In this document: in pieces, positions 19,419 to 27,532 of the stretch
How positions within the stretch are numbered: the first letter of the stretch is position 1
Layout: every line of letters starts with the position of its first letter
Source: an uncultured Lachnospiraceae bacterium
GTDB taxonomy: Bacteria > Bacillota > Clostridia > Lachnospirales > Lachnospiraceae
Length of the DNA: 31,435 nt
NCBI GenBank assembly: GCA_910579285.1
Contig: CAJTTT010000022.1
Span: 1-31,435 of the forward strand
Direction: 5' to 3'
Notes under the pieces: model-generated
Seen by the model: the letters and a program-made list of their open reading frames with translations, nothing else
What the model was told of the DNA's origin: nothing
The model's database searches: none
Program-made: the position numbers and the translations under genes

Positions 19419-21725
19419 ATGATTCAATTGACACAGGGCGGCGCATATCTGCTGAACGGGACGGAGATCGTGCCTGACAGCGCGGATGCGGCGGCGCAGA
19501 TTAAAAATAAGACAGGACAGGAAATTTCCAGCAGTGAGGCGGCGAAGAATACGATTGCATACGGTATTCTGGAATCTCACAATACCTCCGGCAATATGGA
19601 GAAATTAAAGATCAAATTTGACAAACTGACATCTCACGACATTACTTTCGTGGGGATTATCCAGACGGCGAGAGCTTCGGGGCTTACCAGATTTCCCATC
19701 CCCTATGTGCTCACCAACTGCCACAATTCCCTGTGCGCGGTGGGCGGCACGATCAACGAGGATGACCACATGTTCGGCCTTACCTGTGCCAAGCGGTACG
19801 GCGGTGTCTATGTGCCGCCCCACCAGGCGGTGATCCATCAGTATGCGAGAGAAATGCTCGCGGGCGGCGGCCGGATGATTCTTGGTTCCGATTCCCATAC
19901 AAGATATGGCGCGCTCGGCACGATGGCAATGGGCGAGGGGGGGCCGGAGCTTGTAAAGCAGCTCCTGTCCCAGACTTACGATATCAACATGCCCGGTGTG
20001 GTGGGCGTGTACCTGACGGGCGAGCCCGTGAAAGGCGTTGGTCCCCAGGACGTGGCGCTGGCCATCATCGGAGCGGTGTTCGGTAACGGTTATGTGAAAA
20101 ATAAGGTGATGGAGTTTGTCGGGCCGGGCGTGTCGGCGCTGAGTGCAGATTTCCGTATCGGCATCGACGTGATGACCACGGAGACGACCTGCCTGTCTTC
20201 CATCTGGCGGACAGATGACGAGATAAAGGACTTTTATGACATCCACGGCAGGAAAGAGGAATACAGGGAGTTAAATCCGGGAGCGGTGGCGTACTATGAT
20301 GGCATGATTACCGTGGATCTGTCGAAGATCCGTCCCATGATCGCCATGCCTTTCCATCCGAGCAACACTTACACCATCGACGAAGTAAACGCAAATCTGA
20401 AAGATGTGCTCCACGATGTGGAGGAGCGGGCCAAGGTCAGTCTGGACGGTGCGGTGCCTTATTCCCTGCAGAATAAGGTGGTGGACGGTAAGTTCATGGT
20501 GGACCAGGGCATCATTGCCGGCTGTGCGGGCGGCGGGTTTGAGAACATCTGTGCGGCAGCGGACATCCTGCGGGGTTCCTACACAGGTGCGGACGGCTTT
20601 ACTTTGAGCGTGTATCCGGCTTCCATGCCCGTGTACATGGAGCTGATTAAAAACGGCTGCGCGGCGGCGATCTTGGAGACGGGAGCAGTATTAAAAACCG
20701 CTTTCTGCGGTCCTTGTTTCGGCGCGGGAGACACACCTGCCAACAATGCGTTCAGCATCCGGCATTCCACCAGAAACTTCCCCAACAGGGAGGGATCCAA
20801 GCTGCAGAACGGCCAGATTTCATCTGTGGCGCTCATGGACGCCAGATCGATTGCAGCCACGGCGGCCAACAGGGGCGTGCTTACGCCGGCCACCGAGTTT
20901 GACGGAGAAATCGGAAAATATAAATATCACTTTGACGCCAATATTTACAAGAACCGCGTCTTTGATTCCAAAGGTGTGGCGGATGAGAGCGTGGAAATCC
21001 AGTTTGGACCGAACATCAAGGACTGGCCTGCTATGGGAGCGCTGCCAGAGAATCTGGTGCTCCGGGTTGTGTCCGAGATCCATGATCCTGTTACCACAAC
21101 GGACGAGCTGATTCCTTCCGGGGAAACTTCCTCTTACCGTTCCAACCCGCTTGGGCTTGCGGAGTTTACGCTTTCCAGAAAGGATCCAGAGTATGTGGGA
21201 AGGGCCAAGGACATCCAGAGGGCGGAGAAAGCAAGAATGCAGGGAGAACATCCATGCCAGGCACATCCCGATGTGAAGCCGGTGATGGAAGCGGTAAAGA
21301 AAACGTTTGCAGATGCGTCCCATGAAAATACCGGGTTCGGTTCCACGATCTTCGCAGTGAAACCGGGCGATGGTTCCGCCAGAGAGCAGGCGGCAAGCTG
21401 TCAGAAGGTGCTTGGCGGCTGGGCTAATATCGCCAACGAGTACGCTACCAAGCGCTATCGTTCCAACCTGATCAACTGGGGAATGCTGCCGTTTCTGATT
21501 GAAGCGGGAGAGCTGCCTTTCGGGAATCTGGATTATCTGTTTTTCCCGGGAATCCGCAAGGCGGTGGAGGAGAAGGCAGATACCGTTGAGGCGTACCGCG
21601 TATGTGTGGAGGAAGGAACGCTGCAGCCGTTTACTCTGACGCTGGGAGAATTGACGGACGAGGAAAGGCAGATCATTTTAAAAGGCTGTCTCATCAACTA
21701 TAACCGTGTAAATGAAACTGACTGA
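19419..21725 (+). CDS. Aconitase-family hydratase (YbhJ-like)
   Basis: This 768-aa iron-sulfur hydratase is of the aconitase superfamily. Cysteines in the expected spacing for a [4Fe-4S] cluster are C369 (IAGCAGGG), C430 and C433 (FCGPCFGAG). The substrate-site segment GSDSHTRYGALGTMAMGEGG lies near 155-175, and the C-terminal swivel-like domain contains RSNLINWGMLPFL. It does not look like a standard AcnA or AcnB; it resembles the group annotated simply as hydratase in clostridia and YbhJ in E. coli. The substrate is therefore not assigned: citrate/isocitrate is possible, another 2-hydroxyacid equally so. ATG 19419 has GGAGGA at 19407-19412. The LamG-like gene begins only 25 bases downstream and is probably co-transcribed. 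Confidence 0.88.
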   Translation: MIQLTQGGAYLLNGTEIVPDSADAAAQIKNKTGQEISSSEAAKNTIAYGILESHNTSGNMEKLKIKFDKLTSHDITFVGIIQTARASGLTRFPIPYVLTNCHNSLCAVGGTINEDDHMFGLTCAKRYGGVYVPPHQAVIHQYAREMLAGGGRMILGSDSHTRYGALGTMAMGEGGPELVKQLLSQTYDINMPGVVGVYLTGEPVKGVGPQDVALAIIGAVFGNGYVKNKVMEFVGPGVSALSADFRIGIDVMTTETTCLSSIWRTDDEIKDFYDIHGRKEEYRELNPGAVAYYDGMITVDLSKIRPMIAMPFHPSNTYTIDEVNANLKDVLHDVEERAKVSLDGAVPYSLQNKVVDGKFMVDQGIIAGCAGGGFENICAAADILRGSYTGADGFTLSVYPASMPVYMELIKNGCAAAILETGAVLKTAFCGPCFGAGDTPANNAFSIRHSTRNFPNREGSKLQNGQISSVALMDARSIAATAANRGVLTPATEFDGEIGKYKYHFDANIYKNRVFDSKGVADESVEIQFGPNIKDWPAMGALPENLVLRVVSEIHDPVTTTDELIPSGETSSYRSNPLGLAEFTLSRKDPEYVGRAKDIQRAEKARMQGEHPCQAHPDVKPVMEAVKKTFADASHENTGFGSTIFAVKPGDGSAREQAASCQKVLGGWANIANEYATKRYRSNLINWGMLPFLIEAGELPFGNLDYLFFPGIRKAVEEKADTVEAYRVCVEEGTLQPFTLTLGELTDEERQIILKGCLINYNRVNETD

Positions 21726-21750
21726 TTTGGGTTAAAAGTATTGGGGAACT

Positions 21751-22737
21751 ATGCATAATGGGGGAAAAAAGGAGAAGGAGGGCTTCGTGCGCCCTCTTGT
21801 CTCCAGTTTGACGGTTCTGCTTGCGGTGGCGGCGCTCATCTATGCGGCGGTACAAAGCGGAACACAACAGAATAATGCTGCGCGGCAGAGTGTGCCGGTG
21901 GAGGGGCCTTCCGCAGAGGCCCTGGCCAACGTTGCCCTGCCGGAGCTGGAGCCGGAAAAGCCGGAGGTGGACTCTTCGTCCAGGGAAATCATAAACGATG
22001 TGCTTTTGAGCAATGTGCCCAAGGCGGATTACAGCTATTCCTTTAATGGAAAACTGAACGATGCGGTTGTGGTGACGAGAGAGGGTGACGAGGGACGCTT
22101 TAATGAGGGCACATACCCGGAGCCGTCGGAGGATGTGTTTCCTCTGTTTACGGAGGGGGTTGAGGGAGATGCCCTCTACCTGGACGGCAGCTACGGTGTG
22201 GCGCTGCAGGGGATGGAGCCCTTGAACGGATCCTATACGATTTCTTTCTGGTTCCGCGCGGACGAGCTGTATGACTGGTCTCCGTTTCTGATGATCGGGT
22301 CCCATCTGATGGATGTTGGGGGCAGCCAGAGTTATCTCTCCATCAACAGGAAAACAACGGAGGAGGGAGAGCAGGTTGTGCCGATTTTCAATACCATCGA
22401 CGCTGTTTGGAACAATTCCTGCGAAGTGCGGCCCGCTATGGAACATAAGAGATGTATCAACCTGAATGAATGGGTTTACATAACTGTCTGCGTGGACGCA
22501 TCCGAATCCTCCGGGCAGGAGGGAAGGGCGATGTGCTATCTGTATCTGAACAGCGAGCTGATCGGTTCCGGGGAGGTGTCTTTACTGAACATGGACGAGG
22601 AGAGCGTGCATGCGTATCTGGGGATCAGCTGCTATGATGAACTGTTCCGTGCCAGCTATGACGAGGTGCATATCTGGAAAGATGTGCTCGATGAGAGCCA
22701 GATCAGCAGTATGTATACCGCATATATCGCGGCGTGA
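21751..22737 (+). CDS. Membrane-anchored LamG/concanavalin-like lectin-fold protein
   Basis: This 328-aa protein has a basic N-terminus and one hydrophobic segment at about 14-34, then a low-complexity Pro/Glu linker (about 40-75). A LamG-like jelly-roll domain covers about residues 90-325: FNGKLNDA, ALYLDGSYGVAL, LNGSYTISFWFRADEL, NEWVYITVCVD, YLYLNSELIGSG and YDEVHIWKDVLDESQI are typical strands of the Laminin_G_3 / concanavalin-like fold. No catalytic residues can be named, so binding of a glycan or wall polymer on the outer face of the membrane is the likely role. Its ribosome binding site (GGGG before ACT-ATG) is modest. It follows the hydratase by 25 bases; a functional link is not evident. 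Confidence 0.8.
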   Translation: MHNGGKKEKEGFVRPLVSSLTVLLAVAALIYAAVQSGTQQNNAARQSVPVEGPSAEALANVALPELEPEKPEVDSSSREIINDVLLSNVPKADYSYSFNGKLNDAVVVTREGDEGRFNEGTYPEPSEDVFPLFTEGVEGDALYLDGSYGVALQGMEPLNGSYTISFWFRADELYDWSPFLMIGSHLMDVGGSQSYLSINRKTTEEGEQVVPIFNTIDAVWNNSCEVRPAMEHKRCINLNEWVYITVCVDASESSGQEGRAMCYLYLNSELIGSGEVSLLNMDEESVHAYLGISCYDELFRASYDEVHIWKDVLDESQISSMYTAYIAA

Positions 22738-22870
22738 GAGAATATCTGATTACAGCATTTTCCATGCCGGGTGTTAAGTAAATCTAAAAAGTTCCGATAT
22801 ATAAATTACAGGGAAGCCGCTCATGGCCAGGGTCGGTTTTTCTGGAATTTGAATGATGTAGAGACCAGGG

Positions 22871-22916
22871 ACGGTATTTTTAAGGAAAAGGAATTTCCAT
22901 AAGAGTGCCGTTTTTT
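22871..22916 (+). terminator. Candidate intrinsic terminator after the LamG gene
   Basis: ACGGTA (22871-22876) pairs with TGCCGT, an inner stem GGAAA/TTTCC sits between, and six T residues follow. It lies in the 258-base gap between the LamG-like gene and the next start. Nothing else is clear in that gap apart from an earlier weak hairpin near 22815-22842 ending in TTTTT. Confidence 0.5.
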
Positions 22917-22995
22917 CTATTGCCGGGCGTCAGGGAAGGCGCTGTCTGGTGCACAGGCAGGCGTGGAGAGCGGTCTTGTACAAAAGGAGGGAACA

Positions 22996-24063
22996 TTGAT
23001 CATTGATTCCGGTACCATAGGAATGCAGTCCTCCAGAACCAGCCGCACCGTGACAAGGGCGAGCGCCAAATTTGTGGGCGGTACGTTTGCGGGCGGGCAA
23101 GAAGGATTAAATTCTCTTTTTGAGAATCAGCTTGGCACTGGAGAAAAGACTGCCGGGGAGGGGTACGATAAGGATAAGGCGAATCTGGAAGACCTCTCCG
23201 CACATATGCGCAACACGACCGGCGGATGGCAGATCTCCACGAGAAATGATGAGAAGGAGGCTGTGCGAAGTATCAAACAGCAGTGTGTGGAATTTCTGCT
23301 GGAGCTTCTGTTTCGGTTCCGCGGTCAGCGGAGCACACAGGACAGTCCGATCGCCGCGGCAGGCGGCACGACCATGTTTACGGTGCAGGGATACCAGATG
23401 CAGCGTTATCACATGGAGGAGGAACATACCACTTTCTCTACTCAGGGTACGGTAAAAACGGCGGACGGGAGGGAGTTGTCCTTCAATCTTGAGTTTGGTA
23501 TGAGCCGCAGATTTGAAGAGTACTATGAGGAAAATGTGGTTACATCCATTGCAACATTTAAGGATCCGTTGGTAATTAATTTAAATACCAACGTCGCACA
23601 GGTTTCCGATCAGAAGTTTTTCTTTGATCTGGACTGTGACGGCGAGAAGGAAGAGATTTCGAGCCTGCAGGCGGGCAGCGGCTTTTTGGCCCTTGATCTG
23701 AACGGCGACGGGCAGATCAATGACGGCAGTGAGCTTTTCGGCACAAAGAGCGGCGACGGCTTTAAAGATCTTTCCAAGTATGATCTGGACGGCAACGGAT
23801 GGATTGACGAGGCAGATCCCATCTGGGATAAGCTTCTGATCTGGACGAAGGATGAGGATGGGAAGGATAAGCTGTATCATCTTTCCGACCTGGGAGTGGG
23901 AGCCATCGGCCTGTCCCGGGTGGGAACACAGTTTTCCCTGAATGCCGAAAAGACCAACGAAACCAACGCCATGATCCGCAAGACGGGTATTTTCCTGTAT
24001 GAGAACGGAACGGTATCCACGCTGCAGCAGTTGGATATGGCGGTATATAACGAAAAGGGTTAG
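22996..24063 (+). CDS. Protein with calcium-loop-like (EF-hand/dockerin style) motifs, TTG start
   Basis: This 355-aa protein is of unknown function. TTG 22996 is preferred because a perfect AAGGAGG (22984-22990) sits 5 bases upstream; the longer reading from GTG 22963 has no such site. The N-terminus (about 1-60) is Ser/Thr/Gly-rich and lacks a signal peptide. The C-terminal half carries three acidic D-x-[DN]-x-[DN]-G loops: near D211 (DLDCDGEKEE), D234 (DLNGDGQINDGSE) and D263 (DLDGNGWIDEAD). These resemble calcium-binding loops in EF-hand, dockerin and VCBS-type proteins. The segment DGSELFGTKSGDGF recurs in calcium-binding surface or secreted proteins. Lack of a signal peptide leaves the location open. 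A hairpin at 24085-24114 follows. Confidence 0.75.
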   Translation: MIIDSGTIGMQSSRTSRTVTRASAKFVGGTFAGGQEGLNSLFENQLGTGEKTAGEGYDKDKANLEDLSAHMRNTTGGWQISTRNDEKEAVRSIKQQCVEFLLELLFRFRGQRSTQDSPIAAAGGTTMFTVQGYQMQRYHMEEEHTTFSTQGTVKTADGRELSFNLEFGMSRRFEEYYEENVVTSIATFKDPLVINLNTNVAQVSDQKFFFDLDCDGEKEEISSLQAGSGFLALDLNGDGQINDGSELFGTKSGDGFKDLSKYDLDGNGWIDEADPIWDKLLIWTKDEDGKDKLYHLSDLGVGAIGLSRVGTQFSLNAEKTNETNAMIRKTGIFLYENGTVSTLQQLDMAVYNEKG

Positions 24064-24084
24064 TTAAATTGGCATAAAAAACAG

Positions 24085-24114
24085 GACATCCACATAGGAT
24101 TTATGTGGGGTGTC
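24085..24114 (+). promoter_or_regulatory. Hairpin covering the ribosome binding site of spoIID
   Basis: GACATCCACATA (24085-24096) pairs with TATGTGGGGTGTC (24102-24114), with one bulged G and a 5-base loop. The right arm contains GGGGTG, the likely ribosome binding site, and ends two bases before ATG 24117, so the fold would hide it. On the opposite strand the same hairpin is followed by CTGTTTTTT and would read as an intrinsic terminator for antisense transcripts. Confidence 0.5.
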
Positions 24115-24116
24115 AC

Positions 24117-25076
24117 ATGAACAAAAATGGAATCGTTTCAAAAAGAACAAACAAAAGGGATGCGTGCAGTTTCCTTTTGTTTGTTTTTTTATTGCCTTAT
24201 GTCTGCGCCTGTCTCTGGGGGCATGTGGGGGAAGAGGCGGAGAGCCTGAAGAAGAATAGACAGGAAGACGAATATCTGGTGGACGCATCTGTGGAGTGGG
24301 GTGTCTGGGTCCTGCCACTGGAGGACTATCTGACTTACAGGCTCTGCCTGGTGATGCCGGGGGAATATGAGCCGGAGGCAGGGAAAGCACAGGCGGTGCT
24401 TCTTCGGACGGAGATGGCGTCTGTCTTTGCGGAGCAGGGAGGAAAGAGGGCTGCCGTTGACGGGGAGGGACTGGCGAAATTTTATAATGACACAGCGGGA
24501 CAGGAGGAATCCCTGAAAAAGAGCAGGCAGGCGGTGAGGGAGACAGCGGGAGAAATACTGACTTACCAGGGGGAACCGATCCGTGCGTCCTATTTCAGGG
24601 TGAGCAACGGTTCCACCAGGGACGCGGGGGACGAGGATTGTCCTTATCTTTCAGCCGTTCCCTGTGAACAGGATCAGGAGGCGGCTGACTATCGCAGTGT
24701 GGTCAGGGTGGACCGGGAAATTTACATAGAAAAGCTGCGCGGGATTCTGGGAGGGGACATGGATGCGCAGACAGTCTGGGAAAAGGGCAGCTTTTCCTTT
24801 GACGGGGAAGGGTATATGACAAAAGTGTCATATATTGACGGAAAGGGGGAGGAGAGGAAGATGGACGGAGAGACGTTCAGGCATCTTTTCGGCCTGTCTT
24901 CCGCCTCTTTTGCCATGAACAGGGAGGAGGAGCAGATTGTTTTTCAGGTGACAGGGGTGGGACATGGATTTGGCATGAGCCAGTATGCGGCGCAGCGCAG
25001 GGCAGAAAACGGGGAGAATTATAAGGAAATACTTGCCGCCTTCTTTTTTGATACGGAATTAACAAATTTTGAATAA
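24117..25076 (+). CDS. spoIID: SpoIID-family lytic transglycosylase
   Basis: This 319-aa protein has one N-terminal membrane segment (about 17-35). In spore formers SpoIID cuts peptidoglycan glycan strands during engulfment of the forespore. The SpoIID core is visible: WVLPLEDYLTYRLCLVMPGEYEPEAGKAQAV at 64-94, with E83 in the place of the catalytic Glu, YFRVSNGST near 161, and the closing TGVGHGFGMSQYAA motif near 284. ATG 24117 was chosen over GTG 24105, which lies inside the hairpin. The SpoIIQ-like gene follows after 104 bases, an order also seen in Clostridioides difficile. Symbol is by family and context. Confidence 0.88.
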   Translation: MNKNGIVSKRTNKRDACSFLLFVFLLPYVCACLWGHVGEEAESLKKNRQEDEYLVDASVEWGVWVLPLEDYLTYRLCLVMPGEYEPEAGKAQAVLLRTEMASVFAEQGGKRAAVDGEGLAKFYNDTAGQEESLKKSRQAVRETAGEILTYQGEPIRASYFRVSNGSTRDAGDEDCPYLSAVPCEQDQEAADYRSVVRVDREIYIEKLRGILGGDMDAQTVWEKGSFSFDGEGYMTKVSYIDGKGEERKMDGETFRHLFGLSSASFAMNREEEQIVFQVTGVGHGFGMSQYAAQRRAENGENYKEILAAFFFDTELTNFE

Positions 25077-25180
25077 GCCGGAAAATTTGGGTAAAACTAT
25101 CAGAGAAACCCGGTGCAGAGGCTGTTTTCATTCATACGGACGGTCTGCGCGGCACCGGAAGAAAACAGGAGGCAGGTTTC

Positions 25181-26182
25181 ATGGCGAGAAGAAACAGAAG
25201 CAGTATCAGAAAAGAGAGAATCATCATGCTGGCGTCCTCGGTGTTTGTTCTGGCGGCGCTGACGGTGACAGGTGTTTATGTAAGAAACAATAACCGCGCT
25301 GAGAAAGAGGACTATGTGGTAGATTTTGAGGCGCTGGAGCAGAGCAGCACGGATCTGGCGGAAAACATGGTTTCCGGGGAGGAGCTGGACACGCTCTTTG
25401 CGGGCGTGGGGACAGACGATCTGGACTATGATCCCAGTTTCCAGGAGGCCAATTCCCTGCATGTGGAAAACAATGGGGATGGAATGAAGTCCGGGAAGGG
25501 CGCAACGGAAAAGAAAACCATTGAGGAAGGCATAAAAGAAAAGAAGGAAGAAGAGGTCCTGGATGAAATCAAGGATGAGACTTCCGGGGAGACGAAGAAG
25601 GACGAGCCAAAGAAGGATGATCCGATAGAAAAATCCGCCGGGGGAAAGAAGAGCGGTGCAGACCAGGAGGAAGAGGAGGCCGGCATGTTCGATGAGACGG
25701 TGGACACCGTTATGAGCGGTGAAGTGCAGGCGGAGGCCATTTCCACCACGGTACAGCCGGAGCTTGATTTCAGCGAGGAGGACGGACTGGTATGGCCAAT
25801 CGTTGGCGATGTGCTGATCAACTACAGCATGGATCAGACCATTTATTTCCCGACGCTGGACCAGTACAAATACAATCCGGCCATCGTGATTTCCGCCACG
25901 CAGGGGGAGAGCATTTCAGCGGCCGCTGACGGGCGTGTAACCTCTGTCAGCTATGACTCCGGCACCGGCAATACGGTGGTGATGGAGCTGGGAAACGGTT
26001 ATGAACTGACTTATGGACAGCTGGAGAACATCACCGTATCCGAGGGCAGCTTCGTGCATGTGGGAGACGGTATCGGTACAGTGGCGGCGCCTACGAAATA
26101 TTACAGCCTGGAAGGCACAAACGTGTATTTCAAGCTGACGAAGGACGGGGAGCCGGTAAATCCTATGAGCAAACTACAGTAA
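25181..26182 (+). CDS. spoIIQ: SpoIIQ-like membrane protein with degenerate LytM (M23) domain
   Basis: This 333-aa protein has a basic N-terminus, one membrane segment (about 15-34), a long acidic and Lys/Glu-rich linker (about 85-180) and a C-terminal LytM fold (about 205-330). The fold is recognised by SAAADGRVTSVSYDSGTGNTVVMELGNGYELTYGQLENITV and GDGEPVNP-like end segments (read here as KDGEPVNPMSKL). The metal and catalytic residues are replaced: H-x3-D reads N232...V236, the YxHL histidine reads Q280, and HLH reads N314-V-Y316. It should therefore be a structural or binding protein rather than a peptidase. In Bacillus SpoIIQ, also degenerate, binds SpoIIIAH across the septum. ATG 25181 has AGGAGG at 25168. 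spoIIIAH is not in the window, so the symbol is tentative. Confidence 0.75.
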   Translation: MARRNRSSIRKERIIMLASSVFVLAALTVTGVYVRNNNRAEKEDYVVDFEALEQSSTDLAENMVSGEELDTLFAGVGTDDLDYDPSFQEANSLHVENNGDGMKSGKGATEKKTIEEGIKEKKEEEVLDEIKDETSGETKKDEPKKDDPIEKSAGGKKSGADQEEEEAGMFDETVDTVMSGEVQAEAISTTVQPELDFSEEDGLVWPIVGDVLINYSMDQTIYFPTLDQYKYNPAIVISATQGESISAAADGRVTSVSYDSGTGNTVVMELGNGYELTYGQLENITVSEGSFVHVGDGIGTVAAPTKYYSLEGTNVYFKLTKDGEPVNPMSKLQ

Positions 26183-26197
26183 TAGAGAGAAAATGCG

Positions 26198-26230
26198 AAG
26201 TGAATGCCTGAAAGAGGGCATTCTGCGCAT
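26198..26230 (+). other. Hairpin between spoIIQ-like gene and amidohydrolase gene
   Basis: GAATGCC (about 26206-26212) pairs with GGCATTC (about 26219-26225), and the outer TGCG/CGCA extends the fold. No T-run follows, so it is not a convincing terminator; it could attenuate or process an RNA joining the two genes. Confidence 0.35.
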
Positions 26231-26262
26231 GGAGTGAAAACATGCTGTGCCGGAGGGACAAA

Positions 26263-27420
26263 ATGTTTATCATACACGGAAATATCAAAAGCATGGAAGG
26301 GCGCGATTTCGGGGACGGTTTTGTGGAAATCCGGGATGGAAAAATCGCCGCGCTGGGAGAGATGGAGGACTGCCCGAAAACGGAAGGACAGGTTCTTGAC
26401 GTACAGGGCAGTCTGGTGATGCCAGGAATCATTGAAGCGCACTGTCATATGGGCATCACGGAGGAGAAGAAGGGCATGGAGGGGGATGACTGCAATGAGA
26501 ATGTGAATCCCATTACGCCTTATCTGCGTGCCATCGACGCCATCAATCCTATGGACGCCGCTTTCAAAGACGCTTTGCAGGCAGGCATTACTTCCGCAAT
26601 GATCGGCCCCGGCAGCGCAAACGTGGTGGGCGGGCAGTTTGCCTTTGTAAAGACACACGGCAGATGCATAGACGATATGGTTGTGAAAGCGCCGGCGGCC
26701 ATGAAGGCGGCCTTCGGGGAAAATCCAAAGGTGAATTACTCGGGACAGGGGACATCCCCTTCCACGCGCATGGCCATCGCCGCTCTTCTCAGGGAGGAGC
26801 TGACAAAAGCTGAGACATATCGGAAGAAGAGAGAGAAAGACGGGGAGATTGATTTCCGTTATGAGTGCTGGCTCCCGGTTCTCCGGGGAGAAATCCCGCT
26901 GAAGGCACATGTGCACCGGGCCGATGATATTTTGACGGCAGTGCGTATCGCCAAAGAGTTTCATCTGCGGATGACGCTGGATCACTGCAGCGAGGGGCAT
27001 CTGATTATGGAGGAACTGAAGGCGGCGGGATTCCCTGCCATTGTGGGACCTGACATGGCGAGCCGGAACAAGATCGAGGTGCAGAATATGGCCTTTAAGA
27101 CAGCGGGGCTGCTGGCGGGGCATGGAATTTTGACGGCCATTACCACGGATCACCCGGTTTCCAAAATTCAGTTCCTGCCGATCTGTGCGGGCCTTGCAGT
27201 GAAATCCGGCATGTCCCCGGAGGAGGCCCTGCGCGCAATTACGATTCATGCGGCCAAAATCTGCGGGGTAGATGACCGGGTGGGCAGCCTTGCACCCGGA
27301 AAGGATGCAGATATCGCCGTCTTTACCGGGAATCCCACGGAAGTATTTACCAAGACCCAATATACGTTGATTAACGGGGAAATTGTGTATGCCGCAGAAA
27401 GCGGCGACCCTTCTTTGTGA
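26263..27420 (+). CDS. Metal-dependent amidohydrolase (imidazolonepropionase-like), substrate unknown
   Basis: This 385-aa cytoplasmic enzyme belongs to the amidohydrolase superfamily. The N-terminal beta-sandwich strands lead into PGIIEAHCHMG, with H60-x-H62 as metal ligands. Further candidates are K214, H216 and H218 in LKAHVHRADD, H241 in LDHCSEGH and D296-H297 in TTDHPV. The C-terminal ICGVDDRVGSLAPGKDADIAVF is the usual family ending. The pattern is like that of imidazolonepropionase-type hydrolases, but substrate cannot be read from it. ATG 26263 (GGAGGG at 26252-26257, and a start fitting the family) is preferred over ATG 26242, which also has GGAG. It lies 80 bases after the SpoIIQ-like gene; a functional link is not obvious. 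Confidence 0.88.
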   Translation: MFIIHGNIKSMEGRDFGDGFVEIRDGKIAALGEMEDCPKTEGQVLDVQGSLVMPGIIEAHCHMGITEEKKGMEGDDCNENVNPITPYLRAIDAINPMDAAFKDALQAGITSAMIGPGSANVVGGQFAFVKTHGRCIDDMVVKAPAAMKAAFGENPKVNYSGQGTSPSTRMAIAALLREELTKAETYRKKREKDGEIDFRYECWLPVLRGEIPLKAHVHRADDILTAVRIAKEFHLRMTLDHCSEGHLIMEELKAAGFPAIVGPDMASRNKIEVQNMAFKTAGLLAGHGILTAITTDHPVSKIQFLPICAGLAVKSGMSPEEALRAITIHAAKICGVDDRVGSLAPGKDADIAVFTGNPTEVFTKTQYTLINGEIVYAAESGDPSL

Positions 27421-27532
27421 AAAGGTATCTGTTATGATGGGAGAAAATATGGTAAACTAAATAAATAGCTGCTTTTCAAAAAGGCAGACGGGTCATGTTG
27501 TTTAGAAAAACAGATAATTAGGGAAACGGATT

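Noticed and set aside
26101..27360. 419-codon open frame on the minus strand
   Set aside because: It lies opposite the amidohydrolase gene, whose motifs are clear; the antisense protein looks like no family.
27469..27487. Hairpin CTGCTTTT/AAAAGGCAG as a terminator after the amidohydrolase gene
   Set aside because: The 8-bp stem is real, but no T-run follows on either strand, so termination is not supported.
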